Of a stretch of 19,480 bases of DNA, positions 1 to 8,617 are shown piece after piece. Source of the stretch: Paracoccaceae bacterium (lineage in GTDB: Bacteria; Pseudomonadota; Alphaproteobacteria; Rhodobacterales; Rhodobacteraceae); NCBI GenBank assembly GCA_030625695.1, contig DAOUQK010000023.1:1-19480 (forward strand), given 5' to 3'. The notes beneath the pieces were generated by a model. That model saw nothing but the letters and a program-made list of their open reading frames with translations. It was not told where the DNA came from and searched no databases. Both the position numbers and the translations under genes were made by a program. Each line of letters opens with the position of its first letter. Positions within the stretch are counted from its first letter, which is position 1.

Positions 1-34
1 TATTGGAATATTCTCTGGCGGTGGCCTGCCGCTT

Positions 35-787
35 TTGGTGGGTTTGCGCCACATTGTGTCAGGCGCGTGCCAGTGCCGTTTGATCCTGATCACCGTTTTA
101 TGCGCAATAGCCCCTGTTATTGTTCAAGCGGCAAGGGGTGACCCCCAAATTGCCAGCCTTTGTGACCGCGCCGCAATCCGTGCTGCGAACACAAGCCAGG
201 TACCTTTGGATGTCTTGAGGGCAATCTCTCGGGCGGAAACCGGCCGTGCCTCACCCAGTGGATTACAACCGTGGCCCTGGACCGTGAATATGGAAGGGGC
301 CGGGCGTTGGTTTGCCACCCTGGACGAAGCCCGTTCGTACGTGTTTTCGCATTTCAAAACCGGCGCACGCAGTTTTGATGTCGGCTGTTTCCAGATCAAT
401 TACAAATGGCACGGTGATGCATTCCGTTCGATCGACGATATGTTCGACCCGCAGATAAACGCCGACTATGCCGCAAAATTTCTGACCGAACTTTTCGACG
501 AATTTGGCAATTGGCAGGATGCAGCCGGGGCCTATCATTCGCGGACACCAAAATTTGCCACCAAATACGCGGCCCGGTTTGACCGGATCAAGGCCGGGTT
601 GAGGGGTGGCTCTGAAATCGCATTGGCCGGTCAGAGAGGTCAGGGGCGATTGATTGACCGCGAAAGCCGGGCAAACCGGATATTGGGGCCAAGCCCACTA
701 ACGCATGGACAGGTGACACTTGGATCATTGGTGCCAATCACACGCCAACCTGGTGCGCCACTTCGGCCACTTTTCATTATAAAATAA
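35..787 (+). CDS. Lytic transglycosylase, probable flagellar SltF-type
   Basis: Predicted periplasmic peptidoglycan hydrolase of the SLT (lysozyme-like) transglycosylase fold. The likely catalytic glutamate is E68 in the motif AISRAETG. It is followed by GCFQIN (about 117-122) and AYHS (about 166-169), which match the conserved SLT motifs. A hydrophobic stretch at about residues 16-33 looks like a Sec signal peptide. The gene sits 12 nt upstream of flhA. In Rhodobacter sphaeroides a separate transglycosylase, SltF, supplies the wall-opening activity that FlgJ lacks; the FlgJ in this window also lacks a hydrolase domain, so the same role is inferred. The start is uncertain: the listed start is TTG, GTG codons follow at 38 and 56, and the frame stays open to the first base of the window, so the true start may lie upstream. 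The tail after about residue 190 matches nothing I recognise. Confidence 0.85.
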   Translation: MVGLRHIVSGACQCRLILITVLCAIAPVIVQAARGDPQIASLCDRAAIRAANTSQVPLDVLRAISRAETGRASPSGLQPWPWTVNMEGAGRWFATLDEARSYVFSHFKTGARSFDVGCFQINYKWHGDAFRSIDDMFDPQINADYAAKFLTELFDEFGNWQDAAGAYHSRTPKFATKYAARFDRIKAGLRGGSEIALAGQRGQGRLIDRESRANRILGPSPLTHGQVTLGSLVPITRQPGAPLRPLFIIK

Positions 788-799
788 GCCGGGAGTCGC

Positions 800-2887
800 A
801 TGCCAAAATTCAGTTCTCAGCAGCTTTTTAGCCCAACCATTCTATTAGCGCTTGCGCTGATGGCGATCATTATCATGATGATTCTGCCGATGCCTGCCTG
901 GATTCTGGATGTTGGTCTGGCCGCGTCCTTTGGGCTGGCGATACTTATTTTTACGGTCACGCTGTTTATCGAACGACCCCTGGATTTCTCAGCGTTCCCC
1001 ACTGTTCTGCTTGCCTCGCTGATGCTTCGGCTGTCGCTGAACATCTCTTCGACCAAACTGATTATTGGCCAGGGGCACACCGGCACAAATGCCGCCGGCG
1101 ACGTGATCGAAGGGTTCGCCCAATTTGTCATGGGGGGCAGCGTTTTCCTTGGCATTGTGGTGTTCATGGTGCTGCTGATCGTCAACTTTATGGTGATCAA
1201 CAAAGGTGCGGCGCGCATGGCCGAAGTTGGCGCGCGGTTTGCCCTTGATGCGATGCCCGGCAAACAGCTGGCAATTGATGCCGACATGTCAGCCGGGGCG
1301 ATTGATCATGAACAAGCCCGCGAACGACGCGAGCGTGAGCAGCAGGAAACCACCTTTTTCGGCTCACTTGATGGCGCCTCAAAGTTTGTCAAAGGCGATG
1401 CCATTGCCGGGTTGTTGATCACCATAATGAACCTGGTTATGGGGCTGGCGATGGGCGTTGTGGTACAGGACATGCCAATTGGCGCTGCCTTTGAAACCTA
1501 TGCCATTCTGACAGTCGGCGATGGGTTGGTGTCGCAGATCCCAGCAGTGATCATTTCAATCGCATCGGCGTTGTTGCTGGCCCGCGGAGGAACCCAAGGT
1601 GCGACTGATCAGGCGATTTTCGGTCAGTTGGGCAAACATCCCGCCGCCTTGGGTACGGTTGCAATTTTGATGGCCCTGTTTGCCTTGGTTCCGGGGTTGC
1701 CATTTATCCCATTCATTCTGGGTGCGAGCGTTCTGGGGGTTGCGGCCGTGGCTATGTACCGGCGTCAGATAAATCAGGCAGACGCCCAATTTGCCGAAAC
1801 GGAAGATGATAAAACACCCCCCGAAAAGGGGCTTGGGGATGTGTTGGATTTGGATGATCTGCATTTGGAATTTGCCCCCGATCTGGTTGCCATGGTGCTT
1901 GATCCCGGCACCGGGCTGGACGCGCGGATCAACAATATGCGCACCCATGTAGCTACTGTTTATGGGCTGATCCTGCCGGAAATCCGGCTGACCGACCAAC
2001 CCGAGTTGGCGGTGGGCACCTATATCATCCGGGTCCAGGGGGTCGAGCAGGCACGCGGCACGTTGCACCCGGATCTGGTCATGGCCCTGATGCCGGATGC
2101 GCCGGATTCTCTGCCACCCGGCACCGATGTGACCGAGCCTGTTTATGGCGCCCCGGCCCGTTGGATTACCCCCAAAGATCAGGACGGTGCCGCCGTTAGC
2201 GGAGCCACAATTGTGACGCCTCCGGAAATTCTGGCGACCCATCTTCTTGAAATCATCAAACAGAATTTCGCCCGGTTGCTGACCTTGAAATCACTGCGCC
2301 GGTTGCTAGCGGAAATGACCAGGTTGTCTGATCCGATGCGCGCCGAAGCCAACCAGAAACTGCTGGACGAATTGATCCCCGACAAAGTACCGATCGACAT
2401 CCTGCATTCGGTTCTGCGCCTGCTGCTGGAAGAACGGGTTTCGATCCGCAACATGCCGCTTATCCTTGAGGCCGTGGCCGAAGCACGGATCATCACTACT
2501 CAGGCCGAAAGTATCTGCGAACATGTGCGCCAGCGCATGGGTTTTCAGCTGGTGGCCGAGATGAAACGCGAAGACGGAACCATTCCATTGGTACAGCTTG
2601 CCCCGGAATGGGAGGAGACATTTCAAACGTATCAGATTGAAACCAATGGCGGCGGGCTGGACATTGCCTTGCCGCCCGAACTGTTCAACAAATTGGCTGA
2701 TGGTGTGTCCAAGCGTCTGAGCGAGACCGCCGAACAGGGATTGTTTCCGGCTGTTGTCACCTCGACCCGACGCCGTCGTTTTCTCAGGACAATCCTGCGG
2801 ACGCGCGGCATTGCCAATCCGGTCCTGTCCTTCGAGGAGATCGGCCTAGAGGCGCGACCGGCCCTGGTGGGGATGGTGGCCGCGTGA
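800..2887 (+). CDS. flhA: Flagellar export gate protein FlhA
   Basis: Integral membrane core of the flagellar type III export gate, which receives substrates from the ATPase complex and chaperones. At 695 aa it has full family length. The N-terminal half carries about eight hydrophobic segments (from residue 13 on). The FHIPEP-family signature lies at about residues 132-165, including NKGAARMAEVGARFALDAMP. The C-terminal half from about residue 345 is the soluble domain that forms the nonameric docking ring. A GGGAG ribosome-binding site at 791-795 precedes the ATG. The stop codon overlaps the GTG start of fliR by 4 nt, so the two are probably translationally coupled. The call is secure. Confidence 0.98.
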   Translation: MPKFSSQQLFSPTILLALALMAIIIMMILPMPAWILDVGLAASFGLAILIFTVTLFIERPLDFSAFPTVLLASLMLRLSLNISSTKLIIGQGHTGTNAAGDVIEGFAQFVMGGSVFLGIVVFMVLLIVNFMVINKGAARMAEVGARFALDAMPGKQLAIDADMSAGAIDHEQARERREREQQETTFFGSLDGASKFVKGDAIAGLLITIMNLVMGLAMGVVVQDMPIGAAFETYAILTVGDGLVSQIPAVIISIASALLLARGGTQGATDQAIFGQLGKHPAALGTVAILMALFALVPGLPFIPFILGASVLGVAAVAMYRRQINQADAQFAETEDDKTPPEKGLGDVLDLDDLHLEFAPDLVAMVLDPGTGLDARINNMRTHVATVYGLILPEIRLTDQPELAVGTYIIRVQGVEQARGTLHPDLVMALMPDAPDSLPPGTDVTEPVYGAPARWITPKDQDGAAVSGATIVTPPEILATHLLEIIKQNFARLLTLKSLRRLLAEMTRLSDPMRAEANQKLLDELIPDKVPIDILHSVLRLLLEERVSIRNMPLILEAVAEARIITTQAESICEHVRQRMGFQLVAEMKREDGTIPLVQLAPEWEETFQTYQIETNGGGLDIALPPELFNKLADGVSKRLSETAEQGLFPAVVTSTRRRRFLRTILRTRGIANPVLSFEEIGLEARPALVGMVAA

Positions 2888-3657
2888 TCGCCGTTTCGTC
2901 AGAGCTGGAAATTGTCCTGACCACCGGCCTTTGGCACGCGGCGATGGTGTTTCTCAGGGTTGGAGCGCTGGTATCTTTACTGCCGGCATTTGGCGACCGT
3001 TCCGTGCCGTCCCGCGTCAAACTTGGATTGGCCATCGCATTTTCGGCGGTTGTTGCGCCGGCTGTGCCTGTTATCGCCGCCCCGCCGGACATTCTGGCCC
3101 TCGGGGGGGCCGCCATGTCTGAGGTTGGGATCGGCCTGGCGCTTGGGTTTGGCATTCGCCTGTTTGTGCTGGTTTTGCAAACCGCCGGGTCGATTGCCGC
3201 GCAATCAACATCCCTTTCGCAGATCCTTGGCGGCGCCGGGGTTGAACCGGTTCCGGCCATGGGATTTGTACTGGTGGTCGGTGGGTTGGCCCTGGCGGTA
3301 ATGACCGGGTTGCACGTGCGCGCAGCGATGTTCCTTATTGCCTCCTATGACATGTTTCCTTTCACCACCGTTCCTGGCGGGCGGGCCATATCCCAATGGG
3401 GATTGAACCAGATTTCCCAGGGGTTTTCCCTGGCATTTCTGATGGCCGCACCGTTTGTGATCGCCTCGGCGATCTATAATCTGACGCTGGGGGTGATCAA
3501 CCGGGCCATGCCACAGCTGATGGTGGCCTTTGTCGGCGCACCCGTGATCACGTTTGGCGGGCTTTTCCTGTTGTTTGTCTGCGCCCCTGTGATGCTAAGT
3601 GTCTGGGTCGATGCCTTGCACCATTTCCTGCAAAACCCAGCGGGCCGCGCCAGATGA
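2884..3657 (+). CDS. fliR: Flagellar export gate protein FliR
   Basis: Inner-membrane subunit of the FliPQR export channel. It is 257 aa, the usual family length, with hydrophobic segments through most of the protein. It includes the typical FliR stretches around FGIRLFVLVLQTAGSIAAQS (about 92-111) and a C-terminal helix ending near HHFLQN. It starts with GTG in a GTGA overlap with the flhA stop, and its own TGA overlaps the ATG of flhB by 4 nt. The order flhA-fliR-flhB with overlapping ends supports co-translation of gate subunits. FliQ is encoded in the opposite operon at 8344-8616, and fliP is not in the window. Confidence 0.96.
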   Translation: MIAVSSELEIVLTTGLWHAAMVFLRVGALVSLLPAFGDRSVPSRVKLGLAIAFSAVVAPAVPVIAAPPDILALGGAAMSEVGIGLALGFGIRLFVLVLQTAGSIAAQSTSLSQILGGAGVEPVPAMGFVLVVGGLALAVMTGLHVRAAMFLIASYDMFPFTTVPGGRAISQWGLNQISQGFSLAFLMAAPFVIASAIYNLTLGVINRAMPQLMVAFVGAPVITFGGLFLLFVCAPVMLSVWVDALHHFLQNPAGRAR

Positions 3658-4745
3658 GTGGCAATGACCAGGACAGTTCGGACAAATCCCACGAACCCAC
3701 CGAACAAAAGCTCAAAAAAGCCCGCAAAAAAGGCGAGATTGCCCGTTCTACCGACCTGTCGGTGGCCGCAGGGTACGCGGGCATGGTTCTGACGGCATTG
3801 GCGGTTGGCGGGTATTCGGTGCAATCGTTTGGGTCCGGATTAATGAGCCTTCTGGACCAACCGGACCGTTTGGCCGACCTGATGTTTTCCGGCTCGGTTC
3901 AGGCGCCGTTTGGTCAAATCCTGTTGTCGACGGCCTTGGCCCTTGCCCCCTGGTTCACGTTTCCTGCGGCGGCGGTTTTGATTTCGATCATTGCCCAACG
4001 CGGCCTGGTCTTTGCGCCGTCAAAGCTCCAGCCCAAGTATTCGCGCATTTCGGTTCTGAAAAATGCCCAAAACAAATTTGGCCGCTCGGGTCTGTTTGAA
4101 TTTGCCAAAAGCACCACCAAGCTGGTTCTGTATTCAATCTGTCTGGGGTTCTACCTAAAGGCGAAACTGCCGGAAATTGTTGGTGTAATCGAAACCGGCA
4201 CCGGCCCGGCGGTATCCATGTTGGCCCGCCTGTGCATCGAATTCATGATAATCGTGCTGGTTATCGCCACGGTTTTGGGGGCGATCGACACCCTTTGGCA
4301 GCATAAGGAACATCTGCGCAAGAATCGGATGTCGCGCAAAGAAATTATGGACGAGACGAAAGAGTCCGAAGGGGACCCGTATATCAAACAGCACCGTCGC
4401 CAACGCGCCCAGCAGATTGCAATGAACCAGATGATGGCCGAAGTCCCCAAGGGTGATGTGGTGATTGTCAACCCGACCCACTATGCGGTCTGCCTGAAAT
4501 GGGATCGAATTCCCGGGTCCGCGCCGGTGTGTGTGGCCAAGGGTGTTGATGAAATGGCGGCGGCAATCCGAGAAGCCGCCACCATAGCGGGCGTGCCAAT
4601 CCACCACGATCCGACAACTGCGCGCGCCTTGCACGCGACAACCAACCTGGGCGATGAAATTCCGGAAGAGCATTACCGCGCTGTGGCGGCCTCGATCCGG
4701 TTCGCCGAACAAATGCGGATCCGGGCCAAAGGCCGGATCACATGA
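3654..4745 (+). CDS. flhB: Flagellar export switch protein FlhB
   Basis: Export-gate protein that switches substrate class from rod/hook to filament, working with FliK. The N-terminus has the family motif EPTEQKLKKARKKGE (about 14-28), followed by four hydrophobic segments. The cytoplasmic domain contains the autocleavage site NPTH at residues 273-276 (codon for N at 4470-4472), followed by the usual YAVCLKW. The length of 363 aa is normal. It begins in an ATGA overlap with fliR, and its stop overlaps the ATG of the next gene. FliK, its presumed partner in the hook-length switch, is encoded at 14679-16205. Confidence 0.98.
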   Translation: MSGNDQDSSDKSHEPTEQKLKKARKKGEIARSTDLSVAAGYAGMVLTALAVGGYSVQSFGSGLMSLLDQPDRLADLMFSGSVQAPFGQILLSTALALAPWFTFPAAAVLISIIAQRGLVFAPSKLQPKYSRISVLKNAQNKFGRSGLFEFAKSTTKLVLYSICLGFYLKAKLPEIVGVIETGTGPAVSMLARLCIEFMIIVLVIATVLGAIDTLWQHKEHLRKNRMSRKEIMDETKESEGDPYIKQHRRQRAQQIAMNQMMAEVPKGDVVIVNPTHYAVCLKWDRIPGSAPVCVAKGVDEMAAAIREAATIAGVPIHHDPTTARALHATTNLGDEIPEEHYRAVAASIRFAEQMRIRAKGRIT

Positions 4746-5143
4746 GGTTGGACAAACTTAACCAGATGTCAGACGTTATGCGCGCGCTTTATGATCGGGA
4801 ATTCCGCGCAATCGCCACGATTCTGGCAGAAGAATCCGACCTGCGCGGCAAACTGAACCAGCTTGACGCGCAAGTTGCCGATAACCTGAAGGTTGATGAT
4901 AATGCCCTTTCCCTGAACGTGGTTGGTGCTCAGCTTTTATGGCAGGGCTGGACCAGCCGGACACGGCGTCAATTGAATGGTGACCTGGCACAGGTCATGG
5001 CCAAAAAGCTTGTTGCTATGGACAGGGTAAGGATCGCCTTTGGCCGCCAGCGCGCCGTCGAGATGATGATGACAACCGAGCAGCGCGCGCGGAAACACCG
5101 TCGCGCCAAACAGCGCGATATCAACCTTTTGTCGCTGGGCTAG
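4742..5143 (+). CDS. Small charged FliJ-like protein
   Basis: A 133-aa soluble protein with no signal peptide or membrane segment. It is rich in Arg, Lys, Gln, Leu and Asp, and is predicted from composition to be largely helical. The C-terminus is very basic (EQRARKHRRAKQR). Size, charge and helical character resemble FliJ, the stalk protein of the FliI ATPase complex that also contacts FlhA. The ATG overlaps the flhB stop by 4 nt, so it is the last gene of the export-gate operon. No fliJ follows fliI in this window, which leaves that role open for this gene. That the gene is real is well supported; the FliJ identity is inference from size, composition and context, because FliJ sequences are poorly conserved. 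It ends 15 nt from the convergent fliL end. Confidence 0.9.
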   Translation: MRLDKLNQMSDVMRALYDREFRAIATILAEESDLRGKLNQLDAQVADNLKVDDNALSLNVVGAQLLWQGWTSRTRRQLNGDLAQVMAKKLVAMDRVRIAFGRQRAVEMMMTTEQRARKHRRAKQRDINLLSLG

Positions 5144-5158
5144 ACCGGCGGGCGGTGT

Positions 5159-5659
5159 TCAGGAATCCTGACGCAGAATATCAACAATCAGAACGTCGAC
5201 AATATCGTCTCCAAGCTCTTTCTGGGCAACACGGCGCAGGGCCGCGCGCAAAAGATCAAGTGTTTCCGCATTGGTGAATGCCCCATGGAAACCACCCATA
5301 TTGGCATGATCAAACAAGACCCGAAGAAAGGCGTCACGCAATTTTGGTTCTCTTGCATAGATTTCTTCGTTGGCCCCGACCTTTGTTTCAAGGCTCAGCG
5401 ACACAACAACCAAAGACGAAATCACGTCTTTTTGAACAACTGGAATGACAAACTGATTGCCCATCTTCAGGAATTCGGTGGCTTCCGGGTCTATCTCATT
5501 GCCGTGATCATCCATCATTGGCACAGGATCACCGTCGTCGGAAGCATGGTCCGCATCCTGCGAATGCGCATCTGGGGTCGGCATCAAAAACAACCCGGCA
5601 CCGATACCGCCGCCGGTGCCAACAAGCAAAAGAATGATCGGAAGTAGTTTGGCAAGCAT
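5159..5659 (-). CDS. fliL: Flagellar basal body-associated protein FliL
   Basis: Single-pass inner-membrane protein that surrounds the stator and supports motor torque. I place the start at 5659 (MLAKLLPIILLL), giving 166 aa, because an AAGGGG ribosome-binding site lies just upstream and the hydrophobic helix (residues 3-23) is then N-terminal as in the family. The frame extends upstream to 5779 but only over the flgH coding region. After the helix comes an acidic linker (about 28-60) and then the periplasmic FliL domain (about 65-166). The last gene of the flgB operon, it lies 10 nt after flgH. Confidence 0.92.
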   Translation of the reverse strand: MLAKLLPIILLLVGTGGGIGAGLFLMPTPDAHSQDADHASDDGDPVPMMDDHGNEIDPEATEFLKMGNQFVIPVVQKDVISSLVVVSLSLETKVGANEEIYAREPKLRDAFLRVLFDHANMGGFHGAFTNAETLDLLRAALRRVAQKELGDDIVDVLIVDILRQDS

Positions 5660-5669
5660 GTCTAACCCC

Positions 5670-6407
5670 TTAAAAAGGTAAAATGGCGTCCAGGAGTTGC
5701 TGTCCGTAACGCGGTTGTTGCAGGTCTGTGATTTGCCCGCGCCCGCCGTAAGAAACCCTGGCCGAAGCAATTTTGTCATAAGTAATTTCGTTCTGGCGGG
5801 CGATGTCTTCGGGGCGCACGAAGCCGGTCACCAGCAATTCGCGCATCTCAAAGTTGACCCGAAGTTCCTGCGAACCGGATATCGACAGCACCCCGTTGGG
5901 CAACACATCAATGACTGTCGCTGCCACGCGCAACGTCAACTTCTCTCGGCGTTTCACTGTTCCGTTGCCAGAGCTGCTGCTGCTGGAGGTTAAGTCCACG
6001 GCATCCGCCATAGACGCCCCCACTGGCAATCTATCGTTCAATCGCTGAGGCAGTCCAAATAGCTGCGGAATTCCAAGTGACTCTGACCCACCGCGCGACC
6101 GGGATGTCGCATTGGAAATTTCGGCCTCTTCATCGATCTCGATAACCACGGTCAGAATGTCACCTTTGCTGATGGCGCGGCGATCGCCCAACAGCGACTG
6201 GCGCCCGGCACTCCACAAGGACGACTGATCAACCCGGCGTGATGGCTGAGTATGAAGCGGCAGCCCCGGAAACAACATCGCCACATGTTCCGACGATTCC
6301 GTGTTGGGCGTGAATGTCGGCGGCCTGCCAAAGTGATCGGCACGCGCGCAGGCGCCCAGAACCACAAGCAACAGCAGGGATTTATGAAAAGGTCGTCTGC
6401 AAAACAT
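5670..6407 (-). CDS. flgH: Flagellar L-ring protein FlgH
   Basis: Outer-membrane lipoprotein that forms the L-ring around the distal rod. The 245-aa product has a lipobox LGAC with the acylated cysteine at C20, after a short hydrophobic signal. Family hallmarks include SLWSAGRQSLLGDRRA (about 63-78), GDILTVVIEIDEEAEISN (about 82-99) and the C-terminal SGSQELRVNFE and VTGFVRPEDI stretches. The start codon shares one base with the flgA stop (TAATG). The partner P-ring gene flgI is not in this window although its chaperone flgA is. Confidence 0.97.
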   Translation of the reverse strand: MFCRRPFHKSLLLLVVLGACARADHFGRPPTFTPNTESSEHVAMLFPGLPLHTQPSRRVDQSSLWSAGRQSLLGDRRAISKGDILTVVIEIDEEAEISNATSRSRGGSESLGIPQLFGLPQRLNDRLPVGASMADAVDLTSSSSSSGNGTVKRREKLTLRVAATVIDVLPNGVLSISGSQELRVNFEMRELLVTGFVRPEDIARQNEITYDKIASARVSYGGRGQITDLQQPRYGQQLLDAILPF

Positions 6408-6826
6408 TAATGTACCTCAATCGAACCGTTGGCCTGTATTGTGCCGCTAACAGTCACGCGCGATGTCAAGTTCATCGCCCGTATGTTTTCACCGACTGAC
6501 CCACGGCCCAAGGCCCGTCCTTCGGTGGAAATGCGCAGGGATCCGCGTAAAAAGATCAGGGTGACCAGATCGTTACGGGCGACAATGGCAGGTGGGCGCA
6601 AGTCGCCCGGCCTGATTGGACGACCGGCATAAAGAACAACGCGGGCCTCTTGACCGATAATCAATTTGGGGTTGGATATGGCACCGTTGATGTCACCCGA
6701 TTTTCGAACCAGATCTTCGGGGTTTATTATCTCGCGCGCACGGATGGTCCGGGCCGGGACAATGACATCCGCCAGCGCCGCCGAACACACACCCAAGGCC
6801 ATGATTGCGATGAATACTTTCATCAT
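6407..6826 (-). CDS. flgA: P-ring assembly chaperone FlgA
   Basis: Periplasmic chaperone for assembly of the FlgI P-ring. A signal peptide is visible at the N-terminus (MKVFIAIMALGVCSAALA). The rest is a SAF-type domain with VVPARTIRAREIINPEDL near the start and a C-terminal beta-rich part (GSVGENIRAMN...SGTI). At 139 aa it is clearly shorter than enterobacterial FlgA (about 219 aa), as I would expect for the short alphaproteobacterial form. It starts in an ATGA overlap with the flgG stop. Two adjacent ATG codons (6826 and 6823) could serve as start. Confidence 0.94.
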   Translation of the reverse strand: MMKVFIAIMALGVCSAALADVIVPARTIRAREIINPEDLVRKSGDINGAISNPKLIIGQEARVVLYAGRPIRPGDLRPPAIVARNDLVTLIFLRGSLRISTEGRALGRGSVGENIRAMNLTSRVTVSGTIQANGSIEVH

Positions 6827-7608
6827 CGTACCTGGGTTGTCGCGGCCATCATCTGGTCTGCGGCAGAAATGACCTTGGCGTTCATTTCATAGCCCCGCTG
6901 GGCCTCAATCAATTCGGTAATTTCTCGCACCGCATCGACTGAACTTGCCTCAAGATACCCTTGCCGCAGCGTTCCCAACCCATCGAGGCCGGGTGTCGAC
7001 AACAGGGGCGGGCCGGATGCCTCGGTTTCGCCAAACAGATTGCTACCCAACGCCTCTAATCCTTTAGCGTTGGTGAACCCGGCCAGATCAATCTGGCCCA
7101 ATTGCTGGCCCTCGGCGGCATCGTCAAAATAGGCAAAGACTTCGCCGTCAGCGTTGACGGAAATACTGCGCGCATCCGCGGGAATGGTGATTTCCGGCGA
7201 GACCGCAAAGCCGTCAGAGGTCACGATCAACCCTTCGCCGGATCGCTTCAGGCTGCCATCGCGGGTATAGGCGGTTCGCCCGGATGGCAGGGTCACTTCA
7301 AGATAACCGCGACCGTCGATTGCAATGTCCAAGTCATTGCCGGTGGCCACCAGCGACCCTTGTCCAAGATGCACGGAAACAGCAGCCGGGCGCACACCGA
7401 GGCCAAGTTGAATGCCGGTTGGCAAAACCGTTCCATCCGAGGCGCTGATCGTACCGGGGCGCGAAACCTGTTGGTAATGCAGATCAGAAAACTCAGCCCG
7501 ACGAGGGTTATAGCCAGTGGTGTTCATATTAGCGAGGTTGTTGGCGATGGTTTCGACACGCATTTGTTGCGCGCTCATTCCGGTTGCAGCGATTTTCAGG
7601 GCGCGCAT
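6823..7608 (-). CDS. flgG: Flagellar distal rod protein FlgG
   Basis: Distal rod subunit. At 261 aa it has family length. The N-terminal rod signature is MRALKIAATGMSAQQ followed by NNLANMNTTGYNPRR (about 23-37). The C-terminal motif contains GYLEASSVDAVREITELIEA and QRGYEMNAKVI (about 217-247), which is diagnostic of FlgG. A strong AGGAG ribosome-binding site lies at about 7614-7618 in the 22-nt gap after flgF. The stop overlaps the flgA start. Confidence 0.98.
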   Translation of the reverse strand: MRALKIAATGMSAQQMRVETIANNLANMNTTGYNPRRAEFSDLHYQQVSRPGTISASDGTVLPTGIQLGLGVRPAAVSVHLGQGSLVATGNDLDIAIDGRGYLEVTLPSGRTAYTRDGSLKRSGEGLIVTSDGFAVSPEITIPADARSISVNADGEVFAYFDDAAEGQQLGQIDLAGFTNAKGLEALGSNLFGETEASGPPLLSTPGLDGLGTLRQGYLEASSVDAVREITELIEAQRGYEMNAKVISAADQMMAATTQVR

Positions 7609-7630
7609 GGGCGTCTCCTTAAGTTTGAGT

Positions 7631-8344
7631 TCAACGGATCAGGGTTTCAACGGCATTGCGAATGCGTTCATCTTCGGCCTCAAGAAAACTTTGACCCATT
7701 TCGTAAGAGCGCTGAACCTCGATCATCCGCGCAAGTTGCGAAATCGGATTGACGTTCGAGCCTTCAAGGAAACCCTGTAAGATCCTGGCGTTTTCTGCCG
7801 GTTCTGTGCCCGCATCCGCCCGGAACATCACCCCGTCTTCGCGGACCATGCCGATAGGGTCGACCGGCAGGAACAATCCGATCTGCCCCAATGGCTGACC
7901 ATCCGCACTGATCGTGCCATCGGCGGCGACGTTGACCTTTTCAGCCGATCCCGGAACAAACACCGGAGAGCCGCCCGCATCCATCACCCGGTAGCCGTCC
8001 ATGGTGACAAGATCGCCTTCCGGGCTGGGTGAAAAGCTGCCGGCGCGGGTCAGGCGTTCGCCTGCCGGAGTCTCGACCAGAAAGAACCCTTCGCCTTCGA
8101 TGGCGAAATCAAACGATCCGTTGGTTTGGGTCAGCGTGCCCTGGGTCATTGATGTGTTGTGGATTTGCGAACGAGACATCGACAAAGACGACCGCCCTTG
8201 TGTCGAATCGACGAACTCTGAAAAAATCAGCCCCTCTTGCCGATATCCGGTGGTGGCCGAATTGGCGATGTTGTTGGCGATGATCTGCATTTCATTCAGC
8301 AAACCGGATTGGCGCGACACTGTGACATAAGATGAAAGACCCAT
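7631..8344 (-). CDS. flgF: Flagellar proximal rod protein FlgF
   Basis: Proximal rod subunit, 237 aa from the ATG at 8344 (MGLSSYVTVSRQSGLLNEM). That start is chosen because it gives the standard rod-protein N-terminus and shares one base with the fliQ stop (TGATG). The frame runs further upstream to 8572 only across fliQ. The rod signature IIANNIANSATTGYRQEG lies near residues 20-37, and the C-terminal motif has GFLEGSNVNPISQLARMIEV and QRSYEMGQSFL. It lies directly before flgG, as usual. Confidence 0.96.
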   Translation of the reverse strand: MGLSSYVTVSRQSGLLNEMQIIANNIANSATTGYRQEGLIFSEFVDSTQGRSSLSMSRSQIHNTSMTQGTLTQTNGSFDFAIEGEGFFLVETPAGERLTRAGSFSPSPEGDLVTMDGYRVMDAGGSPVFVPGSAEKVNVAADGTISADGQPLGQIGLFLPVDPIGMVREDGVMFRADAGTEPAENARILQGFLEGSNVNPISQLARMIEVQRSYEMGQSFLEAEDERIRNAVETLIR

Positions 8345-8616
8345 CAGTAACCCCCTGCAATCAATGGTAATATTTGGACATGAAAGAAGGCGACCAAGGT
8401 TTGTGTCATGAACCCCATCGACACCCAGAAGACGATGACAATCGCCGCCAGTTTTGGCACAAAGGTCAGCGTCATTTCCTGAATTGACGTCAGCGCCTGG
8501 AACAGACCAACCGTCAGGCCGGCCACCAACGCCACCGTCAGGATCGGCATTGATACCAGCACTGCCGCCCATAAACCTTGGCGCATAGTGTCAAAAAAGA
8601 TGCCTTCAGTCATCAT
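8344..8616 (-). CDS. fliQ: Flagellar export gate protein FliQ
   Basis: Small two-helix membrane protein of the FliPQR export channel. The 90-aa product has two hydrophobic hairpin helices (about 15-40 and 52-80) and the family stretch VGLFQALTSIQEMTLTFVPK (about 36-55). Two ATG codons (8616, 8613) are possible. The start lies one base from the fliE stop and the stop overlaps the flgF start. Its position inside the rod-gene operon, apart from fliR and flhB, is a notable arrangement. Confidence 0.96.
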   Translation of the reverse strand: MMTEGIFFDTMRQGLWAAVLVSMPILTVALVAGLTVGLFQALTSIQEMTLTFVPKLAAIVIVFWVSMGFMTQTLVAFFHVQILPLIAGGY

Positions 8617-8617
8617 A

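Noticed and set aside
1556..2242. 228-aa open frame opposite flhA
   Set aside because: Antisense shadow of a conserved flhA region with no start signal or domain pattern.
5159..5171. Terminator at the FliJ-like/fliL junction (TCAGGAATCCTGA)
   Set aside because: The palindrome has a single central base and cannot form a hairpin loop; no T-run follows.
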